64,000 bases of DNA from Bacteroides sp. (GCA_014801585.1 JAAVDX010000001.1:106966-170965); one strand, 5' to 3'; counted from the first letter of the stretch, positions 11,066-21,075 are shown. Notes: a model not told the origin generated them from the sequence alone. Made by a program: numbers and translations.

Positions 11066-11104
11066 AAGAGGGCGTCGGCATCTTACCGACGCCCTCTTTT
11101 TTTT
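11066..11104 (+). terminator. Intrinsic terminator of pckA
   Basis: AAGAGGGCGTCGG catctta CCGACGCCCTCTT followed by a T tract. Confidence 0.9.
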
Positions 11105-11259
11105 CGCTCCCGGCCGATACAGGCTCCTACAAGCGACAAGAATTTTGACTCTATTTTTTGTGATTTTTTCAGTTTTTAGGTGTAAAATTGTGGTTATGTC
11201 GGAATTTTTTACTATTTTCGCCATAAATCTATCCATATTCAATCTTAAAACTTGTCACA

Positions 11260-12003
11260 ATGAAAAAAATTTTACTCGCAGCAGCAATGCTTAGTGCCAC
11301 TTCCGGCGTTTTCGCTCAGGATGGCCTGATGAATTTCAACGAGTGCTTCGCCCTTACATACGAAGGTAAGAGCATCGCCGCCGGCGAAACAATCAACGTC
11401 GCACATTTCACTGAAGCTGACCCCGATATCTTTGGCGATGGCTACGTAAGTTATGAAGCCAACATCCAGGTTGAAAATCTGGATATCATGCCGCAGTATA
11501 TCCGCGGTGTCTTCCGTCCGGATCAGAAACCGACCGGACAGGAATATCTCGCCGACCGGTTCTTCTGGGGCGATCCGCAGCTCTGCTACTCAATCACTAA
11601 CGCCTCCGGCGCAACAGGCAACTGCCTTCTGGGCGATCTCAACAATCCGGTCAATCCGACTTTCGCCGCCGATAATGTAGCAGTTCCCGTAAGCACTGCC
11701 GGCACATTCGAATGGCAGATCCACGTCAACGCCTGCGAAAAGGCCGCTGACGCTACATATCCCCTTACCCTTCAGGCTGTAGAGGTAGCCGATCCGACTA
11801 CTCCCTCCGAATATGTAGCTCTCTCCGAGCCCATCACAATCTACCTTACTTTCAATGCTGCCAACAGCGGCGTTGAGGCTATCGATGCCGACAATGCAGA
11901 AGGAGTCTACTACGATCTTCAGGGCCGTCGCGTCGACAACCCCTCACAGGGCATCTACATCTACAAGACCGGCGCCAAAGCCGTGAAGCGCGTAGTGAAG
12001 TAA
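11260..12003 (+). CDS. Secreted protein with C-terminal sorting-like motif (YYDLQGRRVDNPSQGIYIYKTGAKAVKRVVK)
   Basis: Signal peptide MKKILLAAAMLSATSGVFAQ and Bacteroidales-type C-terminal domain. Confidence 0.7.
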   Translation: MKKILLAAAMLSATSGVFAQDGLMNFNECFALTYEGKSIAAGETINVAHFTEADPDIFGDGYVSYEANIQVENLDIMPQYIRGVFRPDQKPTGQEYLADRFFWGDPQLCYSITNASGATGNCLLGDLNNPVNPTFAADNVAVPVSTAGTFEWQIHVNACEKAADATYPLTLQAVEVADPTTPSEYVALSEPITIYLTFNAANSGVEAIDADNAEGVYYDLQGRRVDNPSQGIYIYKTGAKAVKRVVK

Positions 12004-12070
12004 GCCGAAGATTGCTTTTCACTTATCCTCTACAGTTCTCTCCTTCTACCCCCTCTCGAAAGACGTAATA

Positions 12071-12181
12071 AAAGAACGGAGCGACGGGAACTCCCGCACG
12101 TGCCAAAGGCACCTCCTTACACTTCATACGCCGAGCGGAGATTCCGCCGGTCGACTGGAATACTCCCCCGCTCCGTTCTTT
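12071..12181. other. Multi-hairpin intergenic element (outer 13-bp helix enclosing several hairpins)
   Basis: AAAGAACGGAGCG ... CGCTCCGTTCTTT enclosing CGGGaactCCCG, GTGCCaaaGGCAC and GCGGAgatTCCGC. Confidence 0.6.
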
Positions 12182-12250
12182 AATTTCCAATATTTTCACA
12201 CCTCCTCATCATTTTCTAATATCTAACACCACCTTACTTTTCACATTACC

Positions 12251-12739
12251 ATGGAAAAAATTGATAATCTTGACCGTAAGATCCTCAACATCATCATGCG
12301 CAACGCGCGAATCCCGTCGAAAGACATCGCTGTCGACTGCGGAGTCAGCCGTGCGGCTATCCATCAGCGTATAGCGCGTCTCGTAGAACTCGGAGTCATC
12401 GTCGGCTCAGGATATCAGGTTGATCTCCACAAACTCGGTCTCAACACCTGCACTTATGTCGGAGTGCGCCTCGAACGCGGCTCTATGTATCGCGACGTCG
12501 TGCAGGAACTTGAGAAAATCCCCGAGGTCGTGGAATGTCACTACACAACCGGTCCGTATTCGATGCTTATCAAGGTGATAGCAGCAGATACTCAAGACCT
12601 TATGGAACTCCTCAACAATAAAATCCAGAACATCGCAGGTGTCGTGGAGACCGAGACTCTCATCTCGCTCGAACAGAGCATCAACCGCGAGATTCAGATC
12701 AAGATGGTGCCCGGCAAGCGCGGCCGTCATACTATCTGA
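12251..12739 (+). CDS. Lrp/AsnC family transcriptional regulator
   Basis: N-terminal HTH 'LDRKILNIIMRNARIPSKDIAVDCGVSRAAIHQRIARL' plus RAM-like domain. Confidence 0.92.
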   Translation: MEKIDNLDRKILNIIMRNARIPSKDIAVDCGVSRAAIHQRIARLVELGVIVGSGYQVDLHKLGLNTCTYVGVRLERGSMYRDVVQELEKIPEVVECHYTTGPYSMLIKVIAADTQDLMELLNNKIQNIAGVVETETLISLEQSINREIQIKMVPGKRGRHTI

Positions 12740-12829
12740 TTCCGCCCTACGACATGGTCGTCGACCTATCTCCGGCCATGTATCTCTGCGCCCCCACTTC
12801 CCCTCTGACATATCATTTCCCCAAGAAGG

Positions 12830-15430
12830 ATGAACGTAAAGAAGACAACCATCTACTCATGCATTGCCGCACTGCTTCTGGCAGTCACGGCATTGCTTTT
12901 TTTCGCCCCCGACGACCTTCAGGGCAACGTACTCCAACAGCATGACATCATGCAGGGTCTTGCCAACGGCCATGAGACTCAGCAATATGAGGCCGAGACA
13001 GGCCATGCGTCACGCTGGACCAACGCCCTCTTCTCGGGCATGCCGACATTCCAGATCTCACCCACCTATTCGGCAAATTCGCTGATGGGATGGATCTTCA
13101 GCGTCTACACTCTATGGCTCCCGTCGCCGGCCAATCTGCTGTTTGCCATGATGGTAGGCTTCTTCATCATGGCTCTCTGCATGAAGTTCAGATGGCCCAC
13201 AGCCCTCTTTGCCGCAGTAGCCTGGGGATTCTCCACGTATTTTATAATCATCATCGGAGCGGGCCATATCTGGAAGTTTCTGACGCTGGCCTATATACCA
13301 CCTACTATCGGCGGTCTCGCTCTGATATTCAGGAAGAAATATCTCGCCGGAACTGCCCTGACTGCTCTCTTCGCAGCCCTTCAGCTGCAGAGCAATCATC
13401 CGCAGATGACGTATTATTTCCTCTTCCCGATCCTCTTCATGGTAATTGCCCGCGGTGTCAGCGCATGGCGACTCCATGAGATGCCGGCATGGTGGAAAGG
13501 TCTCGGATGCGCATGCGTGGCCGGTCTGCTCGCACTCGCAGCCAACTCAGCCAGTCTATACAACAGCTACGAATACTCCAAAGAGACTATACGCGGACGC
13601 GCCACGGATCTTGTCGACCCCAATGCTCAGGTCCGCACCGGTGCCGACCACGACTACATCACAGCCTGGAGCTACGGTATAGATGAGACTTGGAGCCTGC
13701 TGATTCCCAACATCAAGGGGGGAGCCACGATTAAGCCCGTCGGAGGTCAGAACCAACTGATGTCGGTCGCCGATGCAGTGGATTCCGCCGATGTCTATCT
13801 TTCGCCGGAAGAGATGCAGTTTCTACAGCAGTTTCCGCAATATTTCGGCGACCAACCGATGACCAACGGTCCGGTCTACGTCGGTGCGCTCGTGCTGCTT
13901 CTGGCGATCCTGGCAATGTTTGTCGTCGATGGCAAAGTGCTCGGCCCGCTGAAATGGGCACTCTTTGTCTCAATCATCTTCTCAATGTTCCTCTCATGGG
14001 GCCACAACTTCGCCGCACTCACCGACTTCTTTATCGATCACTTCCCCGGCTACGATAAATTCCGCACTCCGTCGAGCATTCTGGTAGTGCTGGAATTCTG
14101 TGTGCCTCTATTGGCAGCCATGTGCATCGCCAAGATGATAGAGACAAAGGATTTCCTTCAGCGCTATAAATGGACATTCCGTACTGTATTCGGCCTCGGG
14201 ACTGCCGTATGCCTTCTCGGCTGGATTTCACCCGGCATATTCGGCTCACCCTATTCAGCCGCCGAGATGTCACAGTTACGCGAAATGGGAATCTTCAGCG
14301 ATCCGGCCTACGCCAATATCTTCAGCGCCGTCAGCGCCACACGTCTCCACCTGGTCAGCGCCGACTGTGCCCGCTCGCTGATGTATATTGTGGTGGGATA
14401 TCTAATCATCGTGCTCTATCTGCACGGAGTATTCCGTCAGTCAACTCTCTTTGTATGCGCTCTGACGGCAGTAATGGTAATCGATCTCTTCAGCGTCAAC
14501 AAGCGCTACGTCAACTCCGACAATTTCGTCGAACCCCTCCCTGCCACTGAATCGTTTGCTCAGACCGAAGCCGACCGTCAGATCCTTCAGGACACGTCCT
14601 ACTATCGTGTCGTAGACCTTGCCGACAACGGCGGTGCACGTTCGTCATATTTCCACCACACCGTCGGGGGCTACCACGCAGCGAAACTCACTCGCTACAA
14701 CGACCTTCTGACCAAGATGATCGAACCCGCCAACCGCGCACTTCAGACTCAGGCCCAGACAAATTATCAGCGCATAATGGCTCTCTCGCAGGATTCCACG
14801 CGCAGCGAGGAACTGCCTCAGGACTCCATGCGCCTTTTCACGAGCGACGTCCCGGTGCTCGACATGCTCAACACGAAATATTTCATGATGGGCGATTACG
14901 TCGAAGAGAACCCCAATGCGCTTGGGAACGCCTGGTTTGTGGATAAGATCGTCTACGTCGACAATGCCAATGAAGAGATGAATACCCTCGCCGGACTCAA
15001 TCCGGCTACGACGGCCGTAGCCGACGTCAGATTCAAGAGCATTCTCGGCGGGTCCTCCGCACTGACACCGGGCGACAATATCACCCTCACCACCTACGCT
15101 CCCGACCGCCTGAGCTATAAAGCCCGTTCAGCAAAAGGTGGAGTAGCCGTATTCTCTGAAATATGGTTCCCGTGGGGCTGGGAGGCCACAATCGACGGCC
15201 GCCCGGCCGAGATAGGTCGCGTCGACTATACACTGCGCGCCCTTCGCGTCCCCGCCGGCGAGCATGAGATCATCATGACCTTCAATCCGCGTTCGCTTGA
15301 GGTCACCAATACAATCGGTGTGATATCCATGATCATCATCTATCTCCTCTGCGCCGTCGCGCTCTTCGTATTTATCCGCTCCCTGAAAAAGAAATCATCC
15401 CTACCTGCAGATGAGTCAATCAAAGGGTAA
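12830..15430 (+). CDS. YfhO family multi-TM membrane protein
   Basis: Multi-TM; 'ALFSGMPTFQISPTY'; C-terminal 'FSEIWFPWGWEATIDGRPAEIGRVDYTLRALRVPAGEHEI'. Confidence 0.85.
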   Translation: MNVKKTTIYSCIAALLLAVTALLFFAPDDLQGNVLQQHDIMQGLANGHETQQYEAETGHASRWTNALFSGMPTFQISPTYSANSLMGWIFSVYTLWLPSPANLLFAMMVGFFIMALCMKFRWPTALFAAVAWGFSTYFIIIIGAGHIWKFLTLAYIPPTIGGLALIFRKKYLAGTALTALFAALQLQSNHPQMTYYFLFPILFMVIARGVSAWRLHEMPAWWKGLGCACVAGLLALAANSASLYNSYEYSKETIRGRATDLVDPNAQVRTGADHDYITAWSYGIDETWSLLIPNIKGGATIKPVGGQNQLMSVADAVDSADVYLSPEEMQFLQQFPQYFGDQPMTNGPVYVGALVLLLAILAMFVVDGKVLGPLKWALFVSIIFSMFLSWGHNFAALTDFFIDHFPGYDKFRTPSSILVVLEFCVPLLAAMCIAKMIETKDFLQRYKWTFRTVFGLGTAVCLLGWISPGIFGSPYSAAEMSQLREMGIFSDPAYANIFSAVSATRLHLVSADCARSLMYIVVGYLIIVLYLHGVFRQSTLFVCALTAVMVIDLFSVNKRYVNSDNFVEPLPATESFAQTEADRQILQDTSYYRVVDLADNGGARSSYFHHTVGGYHAAKLTRYNDLLTKMIEPANRALQTQAQTNYQRIMALSQDSTRSEELPQDSMRLFTSDVPVLDMLNTKYFMMGDYVEENPNALGNAWFVDKIVYVDNANEEMNTLAGLNPATTAVADVRFKSILGGSSALTPGDNITLTTYAPDRLSYKARSAKGGVAVFSEIWFPWGWEATIDGRPAEIGRVDYTLRALRVPAGEHEIIMTFNPRSLEVTNTIGVISMIIIYLLCAVALFVFIRSLKKKSSLPADESIKG

Positions 15431-15839
15431 TTGGATAGGAGCCCGGTTGTTTCGGCAGTATTGCCGCTGGCGCCACACCCGCGGTTTCGGGGTTCACTCC
15501 CCCTTTGCATTCCGCCTCGTGACAGAGGCGATACGTCCCTCGCGCGGATATGCCTACTATTCCGAACTCGAACCCGGAATGTCAGCAATCCGAAGGATGC
15601 AGTATCGCGTCGATATCTTTATGCGTCAGGCTGCGGGAATGCCTCTGACCTCCGACTTTGAAGAATGGCTTGAGAATCCGTCACTACCTCTGATGATTCT
15701 CTCCCCCGACGCACCCACCACGGAAGCAGTCGTATCGCGCCTGCGCTCCGGAGGGTGCGGCCTCCTTATCAGTTCACCCCGCTATCTTATCGCTATAGCA
15801 CGGCCGGAAATGGCCTTCGTCAGCTATGACCTCCTCTGA
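15411..15839 (+). CDS. Short protein with N-terminal 'RHTRGFGVHSPFAFRLVTEAI' signature of Bacteroidales SAM-methyltransferase-like proteins; appears short
   Basis: ORF overlaps yfhO and xerD ends (4-20 bp overlaps), operon-like. Confidence 0.55.
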   Translation: MSQSKGNWIGARLFRQYCRWRHTRGFGVHSPFAFRLVTEAIRPSRGYAYYSELEPGMSAIRRMQYRVDIFMRQAAGMPLTSDFEEWLENPSLPLMILSPDAPTTEAVVSRLRSGGCGLLISSPRYLIAIARPEMAFVSYDLL

Positions 15840-16722
15840 TCTTATCCGCGACTTTGCCCTATATATGACTCTGCAGCGTGGTCTTTCAGCCAACACTGTG
15901 GAGGCATATTCGCGTGATATCCGCCATCTTGTGGAATTTATCGGAGATGCGTCTCTTACCGACGTCACCCCGCCCGACCTGCATGAATTTCTTGCCTCCC
16001 TTCACGATCTCGGACTGACTCTCGCATCACAGGCCCGGATGGTAGCGGCCCTGCGGGCGTTCTATAAGTATCTCCGGTCGGAACAACTCATCGCCGATGA
16101 TCCGACCCTACTTCTGGAGAGTCCGAAAGCTGAGCGACTGTTGCCCGACGTGCTGAGTGTCGGGGAGATTGATGCGATGATAGCCGCCATCCCTCCCGAC
16201 AAGGATGAATCCACGCGCAATCGGGCCATTATCGAAATGCTTTACGGCAGCGGCCTGCGCGTGTCGGAATTATGTGACCTGCGCATATCGAGATTCTCGG
16301 CCCGCGACGGAATGGCGATTATCGAGGGTAAAGGCGCGAAGCAACGCTTAGTGCCCGTATCGCCGGGGGCCATCTCGGCCGTCGAAGACTATCTGGAAGA
16401 GCGACGTAGGCTCAATATCCAACCCGGAGAAGAGGATATACTCTTCCTCAACCGCCGCGGACGACGCCTTACGCGCGTCATGATCTTCTATATAGTGAAG
16501 CAATTAGCCGAACTGGCCGGAGTGAAAAAGAGTGTCTCTCCCCACACCCTACGTCATAGTTTTGCCACACATCTCCTCGAAGGAGGAGCCAACCTCCGCG
16601 CCATCCAGCAGATGCTCGGCCACGAATCGATCGCCACAACCGAAATCTACGTCCACCTCGACTCCACTCAGCTCCGCCGCCAGCTCCTCCTCCACCATCC
16701 CCTATATTCCGACCGTCAGTAA
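15826..16722 (+). CDS. xerD: Site-specific tyrosine recombinase XerD
   Basis: 'LYGSGLRVSELCDL', 'HTLRHSFATHLLEGGANLRAIQQMLGHESIATTEIYVHLD'. Confidence 0.93.
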   Translation: MTSSDLIRDFALYMTLQRGLSANTVEAYSRDIRHLVEFIGDASLTDVTPPDLHEFLASLHDLGLTLASQARMVAALRAFYKYLRSEQLIADDPTLLLESPKAERLLPDVLSVGEIDAMIAAIPPDKDESTRNRAIIEMLYGSGLRVSELCDLRISRFSARDGMAIIEGKGAKQRLVPVSPGAISAVEDYLEERRRLNIQPGEEDILFLNRRGRRLTRVMIFYIVKQLAELAGVKKSVSPHTLRHSFATHLLEGGANLRAIQQMLGHESIATTEIYVHLDSTQLRRQLLLHHPLYSDRQ

Positions 16723-19023
16723 AATCACGGCAAGATATTGCGCCGAGGTTTCGGGTGCCGATAGATGAAGCCGATAGTAACGGAATGATGGAAGACGCAG
16801 CCCCCTCAGCATCGAACCGGGCTGATGATCGGCATGTTCGCGCGGGGCCATGTAGCGACACAGTTCCTGCCAGTCGGTCAGATTGTCGGAAGCCTCGAGA
16901 ATTACGGAGATATCCGGTCGGGCCACGCCAATTCCCCTTATACACTTACGGGCAAACGGCGCCCCCAATTTCAGCGGTCGGGTCAGCACATAGGCATCTC
17001 GCGGATCAAAAATCTCTTCTTCTATCGACAATTCCCTGACTTCAGATGAGGAATTGATAGGAATCCGATCGGGACGCAGTATCATTACCCGCCCGCGGGA
17101 GTCCGTAGCTATCACCTCCCCCTGATATCTGAAAAGGGTGTGGAGAGATATGTCGGGCAAGGGGAAATCCTGCATCTGTTGCAGATCGAAGAGAGTGGTG
17201 ACGCCCGGTGAGGATATGAGCAGAGCCTCATCATTTCCCAATACCTCCATATTCCGCCATTCACCCTCCGGAAGCGACGCCTCATATTCTTTTAGCGAAG
17301 ACGACAAGGATAGAGAGCAGAGTCCGTTGGTTGTCATGAAATAGGTATCGGCCGTGCCGGAAGCTACCGGAAAATCCCGTCTCACCCCCGTATGCGCAAT
17401 CAAGCGCGAATTAATAAATCCTCCTTTGGAATCCGCAGATAGCAACCTGATACCATCCTCAGAGAGTATGTGAAGCGGATGACGTCCGTTCTCACCGCTG
17501 CCACGGTTTCCTCCTGCTTGTCTTACCGCTACTACACTTCCATCGCCTACGTGGCACAGATGTCGGAATATGAAGGGATAGTCGGGATGGCTTGCTAAAA
17601 CCGACTGATTGAGGGGGACTGCCCGGCGACTTCCGTCAGTCCCACGCACCACGGCCTCACCTCCGAAGAGGATATAACCCTGATCCACTGCCTCCGCATC
17701 TGAGGCTGAGGGGATAGTAAGATCCCCATAATCGGGGTTGAATATCTCCGGAGATACGGGATAGAGTACGCCGGCGGGATTATTGAGGAGAAAACTGCCC
17801 TGCGTGGCTCCCAAGAGGCGGTTGCGCTCGATTACCCGAAAGTCAGTCAGATTGCAGGCTCTCGCATGGACCTCCTCCGGGTATAGAGCCGTGCCGAAAC
17901 GGAAAGCGAACCCGTTACGGGTCTGTGTCGCAGGATCGGTATAGGATGTGTAGGCAGTGGGGGTTAGTGATTTGCCGGAGTCGTGCCAGGACGGAGCGGA
18001 AGTGACGGCTACCTCCAATGCGTCAAACTGACGGGCCCATATCCGCTGCTCGACCGGAATCGCAAATTTGGCGGAGAGCCGCATCGGGACGAGTGAGAAG
18101 TAAAGTGTCAGATAAAGCACTTCGGCATTATATCCCCACGATTGCAGCCGGGCACAGGGTTGTGAGTAGTTATAGGCCGCGTCTATCACCGGAAATTGGG
18201 TATATGTGGGGAGCATCCCGTCGTAGGATGCTACGCATTTGGGAAGTGTGAGATAAAGACCGCGTGCGGCCACTACGTCCTCATATTCAGCCACTGCCTT
18301 ACCCACGGCCTTAAATACTTTAGCCTTAATCTCCTCACTTACGGTTCGGCCGTCGGCTACGCCGTCGAGCCAGTTATGGAGCATTGCTTCAGAGACTCCC
18401 GTCGAGAGCGGGAGTTCTACCTCTACCTCCAGTTTTGGCCAATCGCCGGGTGTGAGATTATAACCGGTCATTACCTCCGGGTCGAGACTGAATTCCACCT
18501 GCGGTGCGTCGGGAAATGTATCGGTGAAGGTATATTCCGACGTTTCTTGATTGTAGATTATCCAATAGTTGCCTTTATCGGTGATGAGCAGTATATAATT
18601 GCCGAAGGGTACGGCTTTTCGGATATTGCCTGCCCTCTGACTGATTGCGCCTGCGAGATAAGAGATTTCGCCGTCGGAGGGGTTAAAGAGAGCGAGGGAG
18701 TCCGGTGGAGTCAGGATAAGCATGCGCCGGTCGCCATGGAGGGCCTCGGGAGCATGGATAGCGAGAAGTGTCGCGCCGGAGGGAAGGAGTTCGGGCCGGA
18801 GTTCCGACGCAAGGGTCAGAATTGAGGAGTTTGAGGCGGAATGATTCCCAGAGCCGGCCGAACCTCCCGAACCCGAAGAACCGCCGCTCGACGATTCAAC
18901 AAGATCCTGTAGCCAATCTACATTACGGAATTGGGCAACCTCTCCGTCATTACACGTAAGATCGGGGAGCGACGAGGTCGGCCGCAGCCGGATTTCCACC
19001 TCTTTAAGCGATGATTTTTTCAT
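16702..19023 (-). CDS. Large uncharacterised protein (phage-structural-like character uncertain)
   Basis: 773-aa ORF; Ser/Gly linker ESSSGGSSGSGGSAGSGNHSASN; no signal peptide; 21-bp convergent overlap with xerD. Confidence 0.65.
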   Translation of the reverse strand: MKKSSLKEVEIRLRPTSSLPDLTCNDGEVAQFRNVDWLQDLVESSSGGSSGSGGSAGSGNHSASNSSILTLASELRPELLPSGATLLAIHAPEALHGDRRMLILTPPDSLALFNPSDGEISYLAGAISQRAGNIRKAVPFGNYILLITDKGNYWIIYNQETSEYTFTDTFPDAPQVEFSLDPEVMTGYNLTPGDWPKLEVEVELPLSTGVSEAMLHNWLDGVADGRTVSEEIKAKVFKAVGKAVAEYEDVVAARGLYLTLPKCVASYDGMLPTYTQFPVIDAAYNYSQPCARLQSWGYNAEVLYLTLYFSLVPMRLSAKFAIPVEQRIWARQFDALEVAVTSAPSWHDSGKSLTPTAYTSYTDPATQTRNGFAFRFGTALYPEEVHARACNLTDFRVIERNRLLGATQGSFLLNNPAGVLYPVSPEIFNPDYGDLTIPSASDAEAVDQGYILFGGEAVVRGTDGSRRAVPLNQSVLASHPDYPFIFRHLCHVGDGSVVAVRQAGGNRGSGENGRHPLHILSEDGIRLLSADSKGGFINSRLIAHTGVRRDFPVASGTADTYFMTTNGLCSLSLSSSLKEYEASLPEGEWRNMEVLGNDEALLISSPGVTTLFDLQQMQDFPLPDISLHTLFRYQGEVIATDSRGRVMILRPDRIPINSSSEVRELSIEEEIFDPRDAYVLTRPLKLGAPFARKCIRGIGVARPDISVILEASDNLTDWQELCRYMAPREHADHQPGSMLRGLRLPSFRYYRLHLSAPETSAQYLAVILLTVGI

Positions 19024-19239
19024 ATCGAAATTTGAATTTTACATTTAATTTTCTGCAAAGTTACAATACCCTCATCCGATTCTTATGTTTATTTTCAATT
19101 TTGTTGGTCGGCCCGTGCCGAATCCGCATTTCGCCGTCAATTCGCCCGATATCTACAATCCGTTATGTCTGGTATACGCTTTTACATAAAGTGATATCGG
19201 ATAATTCTGGTCTGACAGCGGCTCAAATTATAGCTGTGA

Positions 19240-19271
19240 TTTCCGCAATCAAAAAATAATCAGTAAATTTG
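19240..19271 (+). promoter_or_regulatory. Putative promoter directly abutting the DUF1016 fragment ATG
   Basis: TTTC-20 bp-TAAATTTG ending 7 nt before ATG at 19279. Confidence 0.4.
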
Positions 19272-19278
19272 CATTATT

Positions 19279-19689
19279 ATGGCAAAGGAAACTCTTATTA
19301 AGCATAACACAGCAGATTACAACATAGCTGTTCAGACAATAAAAGACGCTATTCTTCGCAGCCAGTATCAGGCAGCGAAGTTGGTTAATCGTGAAATGCT
19401 CTCACTATATTATGGGATTGGTAGGTATGTTTCTGCTAATTCAAGGAAAGGATTTTGGGGTACAAATGCTATTGAGACTATCTCGGATCGATCACGCAAA
19501 GAATTGCCAGGGCTTAAAGGATTCTCGACAACAAGCATAAAGAAAATGCGTCAGTTCTACGAACAATGGGCGCCGGTCATCAACAAATCGACCGCCACGG
19601 CGGTCAATTTACCTTTGACAACCAATGAAATTGATATAGACTCACTGCTTTGCGTAGTTCCGAGATTTAACTACATGACAAAAAATTGA
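19279..19689 (+). pseudogene. Truncated DUF1016 (YhcG-type) N-terminal domain
   Basis: 'AKLVNREMLSLYYGIGRYVSANSRKGFWGTNAIETISDRSRKELPGLKGFSTTSIKKMRQFYEQW'; nuclease domain absent. Confidence 0.75.
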
Positions 19690-19722
19690 AGACACCGAAT
19701 TTGCAGTAATAAATCAATAGAA

Positions 19723-20778
19723 ATGGCACAAGAAATAGACCACAGTCTCGAAAATCTGCTTTATGATAATGTATGTAGCATCATAGAACAAGCCCGTTAT
19801 CGGGTTGCCGTATATGTTAATTCCGAGGCTTCGTTGATGAATTGGAATATCGGCAAACGTATTAAAGAAGATGTTCTGTTCAACAAGCGGGCTGATTATT
19901 GAGAACAAGTTCTTAAGAGGTTGTCTCAAAGATTGAAATCCAAGTACGGGGCCGGATGGGGATATCAGAAACTCCAGCATTGTGTACGCGCCGCGTACAC
20001 TTTTAGTGAGGAAGAAATAATGTACGCAGTGCGTACACAATTAAGTTGGACGCATTTAAGGTCTTTAATGTCGGTTTCTAATGCTCTCGCCCGTCAATTT
20101 TATATGGAAATGTGCCGTATAGAGCATTGGTCTACACGTACACTTGACGAGAAAATAGACGCACAGTTATTTGAGCGCACTGCCATCAGCCGCAAGCCCG
20201 ACGAAGTGATAAAAGCTGAATTGGAAAAATCAAAAGAGAAAAATGAGATACAGCCGGATATGGTTTTCAGGAGCAGTTATTTTCTTGATATGCTCGGATT
20301 GCCGGATGTATTTAGCGAAAGTGAATTGGAAACGGCAATACTGAATCAGATTCAGTTGTTTCTCAAAGAGTTTGGCTCTGATTTTGCTTTTGTAGACCGG
20401 CAAAAAAGAATTCCTGTAGACGGGGTGGACTATAAATTGGATTTGTTATTCTATCATAGGGGATTAAAACGATTGGTTGCGATTGACCTCAAACTTGGTA
20501 AATTCAAACCGGCATACGAAGGGCAGATGCTATTGTATTTACGCTATCTAAACCGGCATGACCGAAGAGATGGGGAAGGCTCGCCTATAGGATTGATTCT
20601 ATGCTCAGAAGGGAATACGGAACATATCGAATACCTTATGCTTGACGAGGATTCTCCAATTAAAGTCGCTCAGTATTACACTAAACTGCCGGATAAAAAA
20701 TTGTTATCTGAAAAATTGCAAAGGGCGATAGCGGTAGCAAAAGAGCATTATAGACTTAATGAATCCCAAGAAGAGTGA
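19723..20778 (+). pseudogene. DUF1016/PDDEXK nuclease (YhcG-like) interrupted by an in-frame TGA
   Basis: Same frame from ATG 19723 through TGA 19900-19902 into the 19921-20778 ORF; 'FAFVDRQKRIPVDGVDYKLDLLFYHRGLKRLVAIDLKLGKFKPAYEGQMLLYLRYL'. Confidence 0.85.
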
Positions 20779-20814
20779 ATCAAAGGACTCCGCTTATGCT
20801 GAGTGAAAAGGAGT

Positions 20815-21075
20815 CGCGGTAGGGCAATTTCTCGCAGCCGATGTAGAGGAGATCGAAAGCGTCTGTGTCGTGAGTGCGGTGTTCGAGCAGATCGTCTTTG
20901 GACTCCTGAGCGAGAACCCGATACCGGTGTTTTTACCAGACCGGCAACCTCACCATCAATAACTATGACCCCGACTTTGGCCCCTACACTCTCGATTATC
21001 CCAACGAAGAGGTAAGACAAGGATTCCTGAAATTCCTCATGCGCTCATACATCCCGGCCTACAACTCCCTGAAAG
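20815..21075 (+). pseudogene. Remnant of AAA-ATPase-like/PD-(D/E)XK (DUF1703-type) protein
   Basis: 'YQTGNLTINNYDPDFGPYTLDYPNEEVRQGFLKFLMRSYIPAYNS' readable without a start; 'ENPIPVF' precedes in another frame across TTTTT. Confidence 0.65.

Noticed and set aside
15826-19023. Prophage or integrative element headed by the tyrosine recombinase
   Set aside because: The recombinase looks like housekeeping XerD in an operon with yfhO; no integration, packaging or replication genes follow.
19897-19905. Alternative genetic code (TGA = Gly)
   Set aside because: TGA is used as the ordinary stop of other genes in the window; a point mutation explains the one case.
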